In this document: piece by piece, positions 34,434 through 43,006 of the stretch
How the letters are laid out: each line of letters starts with the position of its first letter
Numbering within the stretch: the stretch's first letter is position 1
Assembly: GCA_966250325.1 (NCBI GenBank)
Contig: CBINGY010000003.1
Location: forward strand, 119,931 to 183,930
Length of the DNA stretch: 64,000 nucleotides
Direction: 5' to 3'
From: Jiulongibacter sp966250325
Lineage (GTDB): Bacteria; Bacteroidota; Bacteroidia; Cytophagales; Spirosomataceae
Translations under genes and position numbers: made by a program
Notes under the pieces: model-generated
What the model was told of the DNA's origin: nothing
What the model saw: only the letters and a program-made list of their open reading frames with translations
The model's database searches: none

Positions 34434-35147
34434 ATGCGTCTCCTCCTTACTTTGTGTTTTCTTTTTTTGATGCTCATACAATGTACCTCTGAGTCATCTG
34501 AATCTCAAAGAAATGAGCAGGACTCTCCCGAGTGGCAGAATTTGTTTAATGGCATCGATTTAAGCGGCTGGAAACACGTGGGGAAAGGATCTATGCATGT
34601 GGAAAATGGTGAAATTTTCACCGAAGGAGGGATGGGTCTGCTTTACCATGAGAGCGGAAAATTTGGCAACTGTGTGTTCAGAGTAGAATGGAAAATGCGG
34701 GATGAAAATAGCAACTCAGGAATTTTCATCAGAATTCCCATTGAACCTTATGAAGAATGGATGCCCGTGTATTACGGTAATGAAGTGCAGATTGATAACA
34801 GGCCCGAGCTTTCAGGGGAAGGGGATTATCACTATACAGGTACTTTATACTCGCTCACAAAAGCTCTGGCAAAACCGGGTAAGCCAGGCCCTGAATGGAA
34901 TACCACCGAAATTTATCTGAACGGCCCACGTACCGTAGTGATGGTAAATGGCGTAAAAGTGACTGATTACACTCCCGGAGACCCTCTGCCGGAAAGAAAG
35001 TTTCACTTTGAACCGTTTCATGGGCCCAGACCAGATTCAGGGTATTTTGGCTTGCAGAATCATGGGGATCACGATCTGGTTTATTTCAGAAAGGTAGCCG
35101 TGAGAAAACTGAAAGATTCTGACCTTACTTCTGCCATCTTTAATTAG
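34434..35147 (+). CDS. DUF1080 (3-keto-disaccharide hydrolase-like) lipoprotein
   Basis: This is a 237-residue lipoprotein (lipobox LIQC, Cys17) with a single concanavalin-like domain of the DUF1080 family. Some members of this family hydrolyse 3-keto-glycosides. Diagnostic segments are WQNLFNGIDLSGWKHVG, HVENGEIFTEGGMGLLYH, FRVEWKMRDENSNSGIFIRIP, GNEVQIDNR, WNTTEIYLNGPRTVVMVNG and FGLQNHGDHDLVYFRKVAVRKL. The nagB-like gene follows after 11 bp, so they are probably one transcription unit devoted to sugar use. A Gfo/Idh oxidoreductase that could make the 3-keto substrate exists in the window but is distant. Confidence 0.9.
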   Translation: MRLLLTLCFLFLMLIQCTSESSESQRNEQDSPEWQNLFNGIDLSGWKHVGKGSMHVENGEIFTEGGMGLLYHESGKFGNCVFRVEWKMRDENSNSGIFIRIPIEPYEEWMPVYYGNEVQIDNRPELSGEGDYHYTGTLYSLTKALAKPGKPGPEWNTTEIYLNGPRTVVMVNGVKVTDYTPGDPLPERKFHFEPFHGPRPDSGYFGLQNHGDHDLVYFRKVAVRKLKDSDLTSAIFN

Positions 35148-35158
35148 AGCTCAATACC

Positions 35159-35872
35159 ATGGATATCCGGATTTTTGAAAGCTACGAAGAATTAAGCAAA
35201 GTGGCCGCAGAAATGGTGAAAGACCAGCTGCGGATCAAACCCGATACGCTCTTGTGTGCTGCTACGGGGAATTCTCCTTTGCGAGCCTACAAGATGCTGG
35301 CGGAGACTGATAGGGATTTGTTCAGGAGGGTTCGGTTACTTATGCTGGACGAGTGGCTGGGATTACCTGAATTTCACGAGGCTTCCTGTTTTTCTTATCT
35401 TCAAAAGAATCTGGTGGAGCCTCTGGCAATTTCCTCTGATCGGGTTATTACCTTCAGATCAGAACTTTCCCATGCCGGGGCCGAATGCCAAAACATGCAG
35501 GAAAAATTGAAAACGCTGGGACCGCCAGACCTTCTGTTACTGGGAGTAGGTCTGAATGGACATCTCGGGTTCAATGAGCCGGGAGAAGTTTTGTATCCTC
35601 GCCCGCATGTGGTGCATCTGGAGGATATAACGCAGTCTCACAGCATGATTTCTGCCTTGGCCAAAACTCCTGAGTATGGCATAACACTCGGTATGAGTGA
35701 CCTGCTTCAATCGGGGAGAATCCTGCTGATCATTAACGGAATTCATAAACGGGACGTTTTCAAGCGGCTGCTTCTAAAGGAAATTTCGACCAATTTCCCG
35801 GCTTCTTTTCTTTGGTTGCATAAAAATGTCACCGTATTGGCAGATCAGGAGGCCGCAGGAGACCTTTCCTGA
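35159..35872 (+). CDS. nagB: Glucosamine-6-phosphate deaminase-type enzyme
   Basis: NagB converts glucosamine-6-phosphate to fructose-6-phosphate and ammonia. The 237-residue length fits the family. The phosphate-binding ATGNSPLRAYK, the catalytic-base block LMLDEWLGL, the signature GVGLNGHLGFNEPG with the ring-opening histidine, and ITLGMSDLL are all present. The 6-phosphogluconolactonase branch of the same fold lacks the GHLGFNEP motif, so NagB is preferred. It is coupled to the DUF1080 gene and ends before a small T-tailed hairpin. Confidence 0.87.
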   Translation: MDIRIFESYEELSKVAAEMVKDQLRIKPDTLLCAATGNSPLRAYKMLAETDRDLFRRVRLLMLDEWLGLPEFHEASCFSYLQKNLVEPLAISSDRVITFRSELSHAGAECQNMQEKLKTLGPPDLLLLGVGLNGHLGFNEPGEVLYPRPHVVHLEDITQSHSMISALAKTPEYGITLGMSDLLQSGRILLIINGIHKRDVFKRLLLKEISTNFPASFLWLHKNVTVLADQEAAGDLS

Positions 35873-35915
35873 GAAACTAAATCCACAAGTAATACGCGGC
35901 CATTTTCCGGAGATT

Positions 35916-35940
35916 GCGATGGTGAGATCGCGTGTTTTTT
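35916..35940 (+). terminator. Intrinsic terminator after nagB
   Basis: GCGAT and ATCGC form a 5-bp stem (loop GGTGAG) followed by GTG and six T residues. A longer alternative pairs ACGCG (35894-35898) with CGCGT (35929-35933). Confidence 0.6.
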
Positions 35941-35997
35941 GTGTAAACCTCTTTTTTTTCTAGTATTACACCAGACAATTCTCCTTGAGAGCTTATT

Positions 35998-37056
35998 ATG
36001 AGTTTGAAATCCGGGAATATACGGATAGGTTACACCCATTATCTGGTTTGGCTGGGGATTATTCTGCTGCCGTATGTCGGCTTATTGATCAATCCATCTG
36101 AAGCCAACAGAACTCCGTTACCCTTTCTTCTGATTCCGGTTTTTCTGAGTTTATACCTGCTGGTGTTCTTTTATCTCAATTTTTTCATTACTGCACCGGG
36201 TTTTCTGATACGTGAAAAATACCTGATCTATCTGCTTATAACCCTGGCCGGACTTGCTGGTTTTTTATTTTATATCCACCTCCTATTTAGTCTGTTGTTT
36301 CGGTTTTTTGCGGATGAACTCCCACCACGTGACAGACAGGAAAATGAAGAGTTCGCAAATTTTTTCGGCTACATTTTACCGGCAATTATTTATTCGGTCA
36401 CTATTCTGGTGAGTAACACCGTTTACCTTATCAGTGAAAAAAACAGACAGAAAGATCTGCAGCACCAGATTGAAGTGGAGAAGGTAACCAGTGAACTCAA
36501 TTTCCTAAAGCTTCAGATTAGTCCGCATTTTCTTTTCAATACCCTGAACAACATTCGCTGGCTGGTAAGGAAGAAATCAGATGACGCCGAAGAATCGGTT
36601 CTTAAACTCTCTGAAGTGCTGAGGTACATCACTTACGATGTCAAGGGAAAAGTACCATTGACGGCAGAAGTGACTCATCTTCGAAATTACATTGAACTAC
36701 AGATGCTGCGAATTCCTGTGCCTGGAAGCATTCAGTTTCAGGTAGAGGAAGGGCTCGAACAAATAAAGATAGAGCCATTATTATTTATTCATTTCGTGGA
36801 AAATGCCTTCAAATACGGCGTGGACAGTCAGCATGCACCTGATATTTTATTTTCGATTTCAAAACCGGGTAACGGCCTGCTGTTTGAATCTCGAAACAGG
36901 ATTCTGGTAAAAGATTCAAACCTCGAAAGCAGCGGAATTGGTCTGGCTAATATTCAACGCAGACTTGAATTGCTATACCCGGGCAGGCATCATCTATCGA
37001 TGGAGAATACCGGCGAATACTTTCTGGTAAAACTTAGTCTGGACCTCAATGATTAA
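35998..37056 (+). CDS. LytS-type sensor histidine kinase
   Basis: This is a 352-residue membrane kinase of the His_kinase (PF06580) group. Four hydrophobic helices lie within residues 10-145 and form the sensor, with no extracytoplasmic domain. A short coiled coil leads to the phosphoacceptor motif LQISPHFLFNTLNNIRWLV (His177). The ATPase domain has FVENAFKYGVDS (N box) and SSGIGLANIQRRLELLYPG (G box). It partners the LytTR regulator, whose ATG lies 8 bp inside this gene. With the downstream outer-membrane gene it forms a probable signalling cassette. Confidence 0.93.
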   Translation: MSLKSGNIRIGYTHYLVWLGIILLPYVGLLINPSEANRTPLPFLLIPVFLSLYLLVFFYLNFFITAPGFLIREKYLIYLLITLAGLAGFLFYIHLLFSLLFRFFADELPPRDRQENEEFANFFGYILPAIIYSVTILVSNTVYLISEKNRQKDLQHQIEVEKVTSELNFLKLQISPHFLFNTLNNIRWLVRKKSDDAEESVLKLSEVLRYITYDVKGKVPLTAEVTHLRNYIELQMLRIPVPGSIQFQVEEGLEQIKIEPLLFIHFVENAFKYGVDSQHAPDILFSISKPGNGLLFESRNRILVKDSNLESSGIGLANIQRRLELLYPGRHHLSMENTGEYFLVKLSLDLND

Positions 37057-37744
37057 CTGTTTACTTCTTGATGACGAGCCTTTTGCCCTGGAAATACTCG
37101 CAGATGACCTCAGTCATTTTCCTGAACTCACTATTGCCGGTAAAATCAGTGATCCGGCTATGGCCAGAGAATTACTCAGTACCGGCGAAATTGACCTGCT
37201 ATTTTCAGACATCCAGATGCCCCGCCTGCTGGGCACAGAACTTATCCGAAGTCTGGAGAAGCCACCGCTGGTAATTTTCACGACAGCATATAGTCAATAT
37301 GCGGTGGAGGGCTTCGAACTTAATGCCATCGATTATCTGGTCAAACCGATCCGAAGAGAACGACTTGCCCAGGCCATTGAAAAAGCCAGGAATCAATTGG
37401 AGCTCATTGGAAAACAAGCCGCCCTGCAGGAAGAGAACTACTTTTTTATTTTTGCAGAGTATAAGAAGATCAAGCTATTTTTTGAAGAGATTATCTACAT
37501 TGAGGGCCTAAAGGATTACGTGAAAATATATCTGGAAAACCGCGTGCATCCGCTTCTTACCCGAAGTAATCTGAAAGGCATGGAATCCAGACTGCCGTCC
37601 TCGCTTTTTCTACGGATTCACAACTCATATATCATAAATACTACCAAATTGAAAGGTTTTGGTTCAGGAACTGTACTCTTACCTTCTGCTGAAATCCCGG
37701 TTGGGAGCAGGTTTTCCGACCAATTGCAGAAGCTTAAAAATTAG
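37049..37744 (+). CDS. LytTR-type response regulator
   Basis: The 231-residue regulator has an N-terminal receiver (acidic Asp8/Asp9, phosphoacceptor Asp54 in LLFSDIQMPRL, Lys in DYLVKPIRRERL). A C-terminal LytTR DNA-binding domain covers residues about 135-230 (YIEGLKDYVKIYL, LTRSNLKGMESRLPSSLFLRIHNSYIINTTKL, LPSAEIPVGSRF). It overlaps the kinase gene by 8 bp. A LytTR-like phased direct repeat lies directly after it in the promoter of the next gene, which is the most likely target. Confidence 0.94.
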   Translation: MINCLLLDDEPFALEILADDLSHFPELTIAGKISDPAMARELLSTGEIDLLFSDIQMPRLLGTELIRSLEKPPLVIFTTAYSQYAVEGFELNAIDYLVKPIRRERLAQAIEKARNQLELIGKQAALQEENYFFIFAEYKKIKLFFEEIIYIEGLKDYVKIYLENRVHPLLTRSNLKGMESRLPSSLFLRIHNSYIINTTKLKGFGSGTVLLPSAEIPVGSRFSDQLQKLKN

Positions 37745-37795
37745 GCAATTTCTCCACTTTTTTAACCAGATTGGCCCCGGGCGTATAAATCGATC

Positions 37796-37828
37796 TACAC
37801 ATCGGGTGTATCTCTATACACATGCGGT
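37796..37828 (+). promoter_or_regulatory. Phased direct repeat, probable LytTR-regulator binding site
   Basis: TACACATcgGGT (37796-37807) and TACACATgcGGT (37817-37828) match at 10 of 12 positions and are exactly 21 bp apart, two helical turns. LytTR regulators typically bind two such direct repeats just upstream of a promoter. The candidate -33 element starts 8 bp after the second repeat. Confidence 0.65.
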
Positions 37829-37835
37829 TTTGAGC

Positions 37836-37867
37836 TTGTTTTGACCTTTATAAGGCTGGTACTTTTG
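37836..37867 (+). promoter_or_regulatory. Candidate Bacteroidota promoter of the TonB-receptor-like gene
   Basis: TTG (37836-37838) and TACTTTTG (37860-37867) are separated by 21 bp. They match the TTG-N17-23-TAnnTTTG pattern. The start codon lies 54 bp beyond the -7 box. Confidence 0.58.
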
Positions 37868-37921
37868 AACCGGCAATCAAAATTTTTGTTGCCCAAAATC
37901 TTTTACTGAAACATTAAGAAT

Positions 37922-40525
37922 ATGAAAAAGCTGGGTATTTTAACTTGTTTACTTTTCGGGCTTCTGCCGGTATTTGGTCAGTTTCCCGGTGCCGGTGGTA
38001 ACAGACCCCCAATGAAAGTGGGTCATATTTTTGGTACTGCCGTAGATACAGAGGGAAAGCCTCTGGAATTTGCGACGGTGATTGTTATGCAATCTGTGGC
38101 AGACTCTCTTACAGGAGGGTTGAAGGATATTCTCGTGAAAGCAGACCAGACCACTTTGGAAGGCACATTCGATATAAAAGAGTTGCCTGTCAATGCTAAA
38201 CTTAAACTCCTGATCAGTTCTGTGGGCTACAAAACCGCTGAAACTCTGGTAGCATTTCCTATGCCCAAAATGGATGGATTTACTCCTCCAAAACCCGGGC
38301 AGCAGCCAGACCCCGCTATGATTGCCAAATTTATGGCAGCATTTGACCTCAATATGGGGGAGATTAAGCTGGAATCTGACGATAAGATGCTTGATCAGGT
38401 AGTGGTAACGGCCACCAAGGCCCTGGTGGAAATGGATATTGACAAGAAAATTTTCAATGTAGAAAAGAATATTGTTACTACTGGAGGTACTGCCGTAGAC
38501 GTGATGCGAAACATACCTTCTGTGCAGGTGGATATTGACGGTAATGTGAAGGTGAGAAATGCCGCTCCCACTCTTTTTATTGATGGCAGACCTACTACTT
38601 TAAGTATGAATCAGATTCCTGCTGATGTGATCGAGAAAGTGGAGGTAATCACCAATCCTTCTGCCAAATACGATGCATCCGGGAGTATGGCAGGTATTAT
38701 CAATATTGTATTGAAGAAAAACCGGGCCAACGGAATCAATGGAATGGTTAACGCCAGTGCCGATCGTTTTGGTGGTTCCAATGTCATGACTTCTCTGAAT
38801 CTTAAACAGAAGAAAGTGAACCTTTCTATGATGGGAATGTACATGGGAATGCGTACTAATGTGGAGGGAAACAGCCTGAGAGAAAGTTCAATCGGAGAGG
38901 TTAATTCCGTGGTGAATCAGGACATTACCAGTAAAACAATTGGAAATATGGCTTTTGGCAGATTGGGTCTTGACTATAATCTGACCGATCGCACCACATT
39001 AAGTACCGCAGGAATTCTGGGTTTCGGAAGTTTCAAACCTGAAGAAGATATCCGCATTACAAGCCAGACCAATGAGCTGGTTTCGCTGAGCAACCGTCTC
39101 TCAAACAGCACCCGTTCTTTCAGACCGCAGGGTGTTCAGTTGGGGTTCACCCATAATTTTCCGTCTGAGGGCGAGCAGCTTACGGCAGATCTTAACTTTT
39201 TTGGCGGGAATAATGACAACAGCGGCCTTTTTACAACGAATTATCTGAGTAATGGCCAGATCACCGGAAACCAGATTCAAAAAAATGAAGGATCAGGCTC
39301 AAACAGTTTTCTTACCGTTCAAACCGACTACACCAAATCTTTTAAAAACGGACTAAGCCTTGAAACGGGATTAAGGGCTCAGATAAGCTCGCTGTCAAAT
39401 CTGAATGAAAACTTTCTGAAACCTGTAGGAAGTGACGTTTACACTAATATTACTGCCGCCTCGATGAATTTCGATAGCCGTAACGATGTGTATGCGGCAT
39501 ATTTGTCTATGGCCGGAAAAGCAGGTGATGCCTTTTCCTATAAACTGGGTTTACGTGGCGAAAGCTCTTTTTACGATGGCAAATTGCTTAACAGCGGAGA
39601 TTCTTTCAGTAATAGCTATCCGCTCAGCTTGTTTCCATCGGTATTTTTAAGTAAAAATCTGACTCAGAAAGATCAGGTGCAGTTCAGTGTAACCCGCAGA
39701 GTAAACAGACCCAGCTTCTTTCAGTTAATTCCCTTCATTGACTACAGTGATAGTTTGAATATCACCCGGGGAAATGCCGATCTGGTTCCGGAGTTTACTA
39801 CATCAGGAGAGATGTCGTACAGTCACTCACAGGGTACCGGTATATTTCTGGCATCGGCCTATTACAAATACACTACAAACCTGATCACGAGATACCTCAA
39901 TGAGGAGATCAATCCGGTGAGTGGAAAAACAGACCTGATAAATACCTATATCAACGCAAATAACAGTGTGAATTACGGTACTGAACTTACCTACACCAAT
40001 AAGATTACGAAATGGTGGGATTTTACCGCCAATGTAAACCTTTACAATTCCAGTATTAATCTCGAAAATCTGGAAAGTGTTTTACAGAATGATCCTATCT
40101 GGACCGTCTTCGGTAAGTTTAACAGTAACTTTAACCTTCCCGGCAAATGGGTGATTCAGTTATCAGCAGATTATCAGGGAAAAACGAACATGCCGGTCTC
40201 TCAGGGCGGTATGGGATTCGGAGGCGGAATGAGCCAGACTCAGAGCTCTTCACAAGGGTATATCAAACCTTTTTACGGAATTGACCTGGCTGTGAAAAAG
40301 TCCTTCATGAAAAATGATATCGCTTCATTCACACTGGCAGCCAATGACTTGTTCAGAACCCGTGGCAATACCCAGATTTCTTTGGGCAGTGGTTTTTATC
40401 AGGAATACTATCGTCTGTCAAACCCGCAGCTGGTCAGAGCCACTTTGTCAATCCGTTTCGGGCAGATGGATATGAAATCAATGAAGAAAAACTCCATGAA
40501 TATGGAAGGAATGCAAATGCAGTAA
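37922..40525 (+). CDS. Outer-membrane beta-barrel receptor (OMP_b-brl_3, TonB-receptor-like)
   Basis: The 867-residue protein has a signal peptide (cleavage near VFGQ) and a carboxypeptidase-regulatory-like domain (GTAVDTEGKPLEFATVIVM to LKLLISSVGYKTAETLV). A plug follows (MLDQVVVTATKALVEMDIDKKIFNV, VMRNIPSVQVDIDGNVKVRNAAPTLFIDGRP, ADVIEKVEVITNPSAKYDASG), then a barrel of about 20 strands. This is the OMP_b-brl_3 group related to TonB-dependent transporters. The substrate is unknown. After the last strand (ATLSIRFGQ) a 20-residue tail contains seven methionines, which is unusual because such proteins normally end at the aromatic barrel terminus. It probably responds to the upstream LytS/LytTR pair. 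Confidence 0.92.
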   Translation: MKKLGILTCLLFGLLPVFGQFPGAGGNRPPMKVGHIFGTAVDTEGKPLEFATVIVMQSVADSLTGGLKDILVKADQTTLEGTFDIKELPVNAKLKLLISSVGYKTAETLVAFPMPKMDGFTPPKPGQQPDPAMIAKFMAAFDLNMGEIKLESDDKMLDQVVVTATKALVEMDIDKKIFNVEKNIVTTGGTAVDVMRNIPSVQVDIDGNVKVRNAAPTLFIDGRPTTLSMNQIPADVIEKVEVITNPSAKYDASGSMAGIINIVLKKNRANGINGMVNASADRFGGSNVMTSLNLKQKKVNLSMMGMYMGMRTNVEGNSLRESSIGEVNSVVNQDITSKTIGNMAFGRLGLDYNLTDRTTLSTAGILGFGSFKPEEDIRITSQTNELVSLSNRLSNSTRSFRPQGVQLGFTHNFPSEGEQLTADLNFFGGNNDNSGLFTTNYLSNGQITGNQIQKNEGSGSNSFLTVQTDYTKSFKNGLSLETGLRAQISSLSNLNENFLKPVGSDVYTNITAASMNFDSRNDVYAAYLSMAGKAGDAFSYKLGLRGESSFYDGKLLNSGDSFSNSYPLSLFPSVFLSKNLTQKDQVQFSVTRRVNRPSFFQLIPFIDYSDSLNITRGNADLVPEFTTSGEMSYSHSQGTGIFLASAYYKYTTNLITRYLNEEINPVSGKTDLINTYINANNSVNYGTELTYTNKITKWWDFTANVNLYNSSINLENLESVLQNDPIWTVFGKFNSNFNLPGKWVIQLSADYQGKTNMPVSQGGMGFGGGMSQTQSSSQGYIKPFYGIDLAVKKSFMKNDIASFTLAANDLFRTRGNTQISLGSGFYQEYYRLSNPQLVRATLSIRFGQMDMKSMKKNSMNMEGMQMQ

Positions 40526-40552
40526 TAGTAAAAGAGGAATAAATGAAATGTG

Positions 40553-40584
40553 AAAGGAGCATGTCTTTGACGTGTTCCTTTTTT
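40553..40584 (+). terminator. Intrinsic terminator after the receptor gene
   Basis: GGAGCATGTC and GACGTGTTCC form a 10-bp stem with two G-T pairs and a 3-nt loop, extended by AAA/TTT and followed by six T residues. Confidence 0.82.
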
Positions 40585-40598
40585 ATTTCAAATGTTTA

Positions 40599-40982
40599 TC
40601 AGATAGTAATCTCAATGCGGTTTCCTTCGGGGTCTTGAACCACACTTTCATAATACCCATCACCGGTAGTTCTGGGTTTGCCGTAAATGATGTAACCATC
40701 CCGGTCCAGTCTGGCGGTGAGCTGATCTACTTTTTCTGAACTGCCCACGGAAACAGCAAAATGAGCCAGGCCAAAATGTTCCGCTTCCGATCCTGAACGC
40801 TGCATATCGGCTCGTTGCATCAATTCCAGCCTGCAGCCGGAATCAAAACTCAGAAAATACGATTTGAAGGCTTTTGATTCATTATGATAGAGACTACCGG
40901 CCCGTGCTGCAAAGTAGGTTTCGTAAAAATTCTTCATCAATTCCAAATCTTTTACCCAAAGAGCCAGGTGTTCTATTCGCAT
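40599..40982 (-). CDS. VOC (glyoxalase/bleomycin-resistance fold) protein
   Basis: The 127-residue protein has two beta-alpha-beta-beta-beta modules. Likely metal ligands are His5 (RIEHLALWV), the Glu in CRLELMQ, His74 (GLAHFAVSV) and the Glu of NRIEITI, the 2-His/2-Glu pattern of lactoylglutathione lyase-like enzymes. The segment YESVVQDPEGNRIEI is the usual C-terminal signature. Such small VOC proteins may be lyases, dioxygenases or binding proteins, and the substrate is unknown. It is divergent from the MFS gene with a 60-bp shared promoter region. Confidence 0.88.
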   Translation of the reverse strand: MRIEHLALWVKDLELMKNFYETYFAARAGSLYHNESKAFKSYFLSFDSGCRLELMQRADMQRSGSEAEHFGLAHFAVSVGSSEKVDQLTARLDRDGYIIYGKPRTTGDGYYESVVQDPEGNRIEITI

Positions 40983-41042
40983 GAATTTCAGAATTATTGA
41001 TCAACTTTAGCCAGATTTTTAATTCACTGCAAGTTAAAGCAT

Positions 41043-42272
41043 TTGAACGCTTACCCCAAAACCGCTCTTTCAGCAGATAACACATCTGCTGCCATAAGGG
41101 CCACCCGTTTTGTCTTTCTCATCTGCGGCCTGGGGGTTTCTGCCTGGGCACCCATGGTTCCTTTTGTAAAAGACCGGCTCCATCTCAACGATGCACAGCT
41201 CGGCTTGTTGCTGCTGTTTCTGGGGGTAGGAGCCATCTGCACTATGCCCCTAACCGGCAAATTCATACCGAAAATAGGTGCAAGAAAACTGATGTTGTAC
41301 TCTGGTGTACTGATGGCCCTTACACTGCCGCTTTTGCTGGTGGTACAAGCAGCCGCAACTATGGCAATAATTCTGTTTTTGTATGGAGCGGGAATCGGAA
41401 GTCTGGATGTAGCCATGAATGCTCATGGTGTAACCGTACAAAACCAAAACAAAAAACCGATTATGTCATCCCTTCACGGGTTGTTTAGCGTGGGTGGTTT
41501 GCTTGGGCCGCTGGTTGTGGCTTTTCTTCTCAAATCGGGTATCTCGCTGTTTTTTGCAGCAGTAATTATTAGTGCGACTTTGATACTCCTTCTTCTGGCT
41601 CAATACCCCAAACTCCTCTCATGGAATCAGGAACAGTCTCTAACGGAAGCACCCATTGATCAGGATTTGCAGGTCTCTTCTGGGAAATCGGCCTGGGTAA
41701 ATCCCGGGGTGATTTTTCTGGGTATACTTTGTTTTATTTCATTTCTGGCAGAAGGGGCCGTTCTCGATTGGGGTGCCGTTTACCTGCGTGAAGTGCGTGG
41801 CATTGGCGAAGCTTTCGCGGGCCTGGGCTATACCTTTTTCTCGGTGGCTATGGCCGTGGTAAGACTCACCGGAGACAATCTCATTACCCGATTTGATAAA
41901 CGGGTGGTGGTATCGGCGGGAAGTCTTCTGGCTGGTTGCGGGTATTTTTTGTTTGCTTTGGCTCCTGATTTATGGATTTCTTTTTTGGGTTTGATTCTGG
42001 TAGGAGCAGGAGCCGCCAATATCGTACCGGTGCTATTTGGTGATTCGGGAAAAATCAAAGGAATAAGCGGAACCGCCGCACTGGCCGCGGTAACGGCGTT
42101 AGGCTATACCGGCCAGCTGGCAGGGCCTGCTTCTTTGGGATTTCTTGCTCGTGAACTGGACCTCACCCTGGCCATGGTTCTGGTCGGGATTTTGTTGTTA
42201 GGAGTTAGTATTTCCTATTTTTTTGCCGGGAAAAGCTTTGATAAACAAGTAGAAACCAATCAATTGATCTGA
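41043..42272 (+). CDS. MFS transporter, YbjJ-like
   Basis: This is a 409-residue 12-helix inner-membrane transporter. The first helix is FVFLICGLGVSAWAPMVPFV. Motif A is reduced (GKFIPKIGARKLMLY). GAGIGSLDVAMNAHGVTVQ and MSSLHGLFSVGGLLGP are typical of the YbjJ/FucP-related branch that contains several sugar carriers. No ATG lies between the upstream in-frame stop and the first helix, so the TTG is taken as start with low certainty. The substrate is unknown. It runs convergent to the Crp/Fnr gene with only 16 bp between them. Confidence 0.88.
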   Translation: MNAYPKTALSADNTSAAIRATRFVFLICGLGVSAWAPMVPFVKDRLHLNDAQLGLLLLFLGVGAICTMPLTGKFIPKIGARKLMLYSGVLMALTLPLLLVVQAAATMAIILFLYGAGIGSLDVAMNAHGVTVQNQNKKPIMSSLHGLFSVGGLLGPLVVAFLLKSGISLFFAAVIISATLILLLLAQYPKLLSWNQEQSLTEAPIDQDLQVSSGKSAWVNPGVIFLGILCFISFLAEGAVLDWGAVYLREVRGIGEAFAGLGYTFFSVAMAVVRLTGDNLITRFDKRVVVSAGSLLAGCGYFLFALAPDLWISFLGLILVGAGAANIVPVLFGDSGKIKGISGTAALAAVTALGYTGQLAGPASLGFLARELDLTLAMVLVGILLLGVSISYFFAGKSFDKQVETNQLI

Positions 42273-42276
42273 TAAA

Positions 42277-42293
42277 CCTGAGCTGATCTCAGG
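42277..42293. terminator. Small shared hairpin between convergent genes
   Basis: CCTGAG and CTCAGG form a 6-bp stem around CTGAT. The minus-strand gene's stop codon lies in the right arm. There is little T-run on either side, so termination is uncertain. Confidence 0.35.
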
Positions 42294-42867
42294 ATTTCAT
42301 ACCCCGCCTACGCAGTTTACTGAGAAACTCCGGTGTGATTCCCAGATAGGAGGCGATGTATTGCTGAGGAACCCGGTTTGGCAGGGTAGGGTATTTCTTC
42401 AGAAACTCTTCCAGCTGATCTGCAGCAGAAAAGCTGATCGTTTTTAGTAGCCTTTGCTGAAGTACCGCCAGATGTCGTTGGATCATAAGTCTGAACATCC
42501 GCTCCAGCTTGGGTACTTTCCGCAGTAACTCGTCCTTTGATTCACGGCTAAGCATCAGCAGCTCACAGTCTTCCAGAGCCTCAATGTTCATCATGGCAGG
42601 AGTTTGTTGTTCAAAACTGGTGATATCGCTCACCCACCAGTCTTCCGTGGCAAATTCCAACGTGATTTCTGAACCTTTAGGATCAATGAAATATTCTCTG
42701 ATACACCCTTTAAGTACATACGCCTCAAAATGGCAGACAGATCCTGCTTTGAGCAGTATAGTTTTCTTTTGAATCTGTTGAAAACTCAGGCAATCCTGCA
42801 CAAAAGTTTTTTCCTGATCGGTGAGTTCGGTATAACGGGCAATATAGGAGAAGATGGGTTCATCCAT
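42289..42867 (-). CDS. Crp/Fnr-family transcriptional regulator
   Basis: This 192-residue regulator has an N-terminal cyclic-nucleotide-type jelly roll (KKTILLKAGSVCHFEAYVLKGCIREYFID, EITLEFATEDWWVSDITSF) and a long linking helix (MFRLMIQRHLAVLQQRLL). A C-terminal winged helix follows (SAADQLEEFLKKYPTLPNRVPQQYIASYLGITPEFLSKLRRR). The cAMP-binding arginine/glutamate signature of CRP is absent, as in many Bacteroidota members whose effector is unknown. It is divergent from the aldo/keto reductase and sugar dehydrogenase genes, which are the natural candidate targets. Confidence 0.92.
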   Translation of the reverse strand: MDEPIFSYIARYTELTDQEKTFVQDCLSFQQIQKKTILLKAGSVCHFEAYVLKGCIREYFIDPKGSEITLEFATEDWWVSDITSFEQQTPAMMNIEALEDCELLMLSRESKDELLRKVPKLERMFRLMIQRHLAVLQQRLLKTISFSAADQLEEFLKKYPTLPNRVPQQYIASYLGITPEFLSKLRRRGMKS

Positions 42868-43006
42868 AGATCAGGCAAGTTATCCTATTTCTTAACCTGG
42901 TTCAATTTTTTTATCGGTCAATAATCCGAGCTTTGTATCTAAATCTTCTTCAGTAAGCCGAAAGAGGCTCAATGAGAACTTCAAACACTACAATACTTAC
43001 TGTTTT

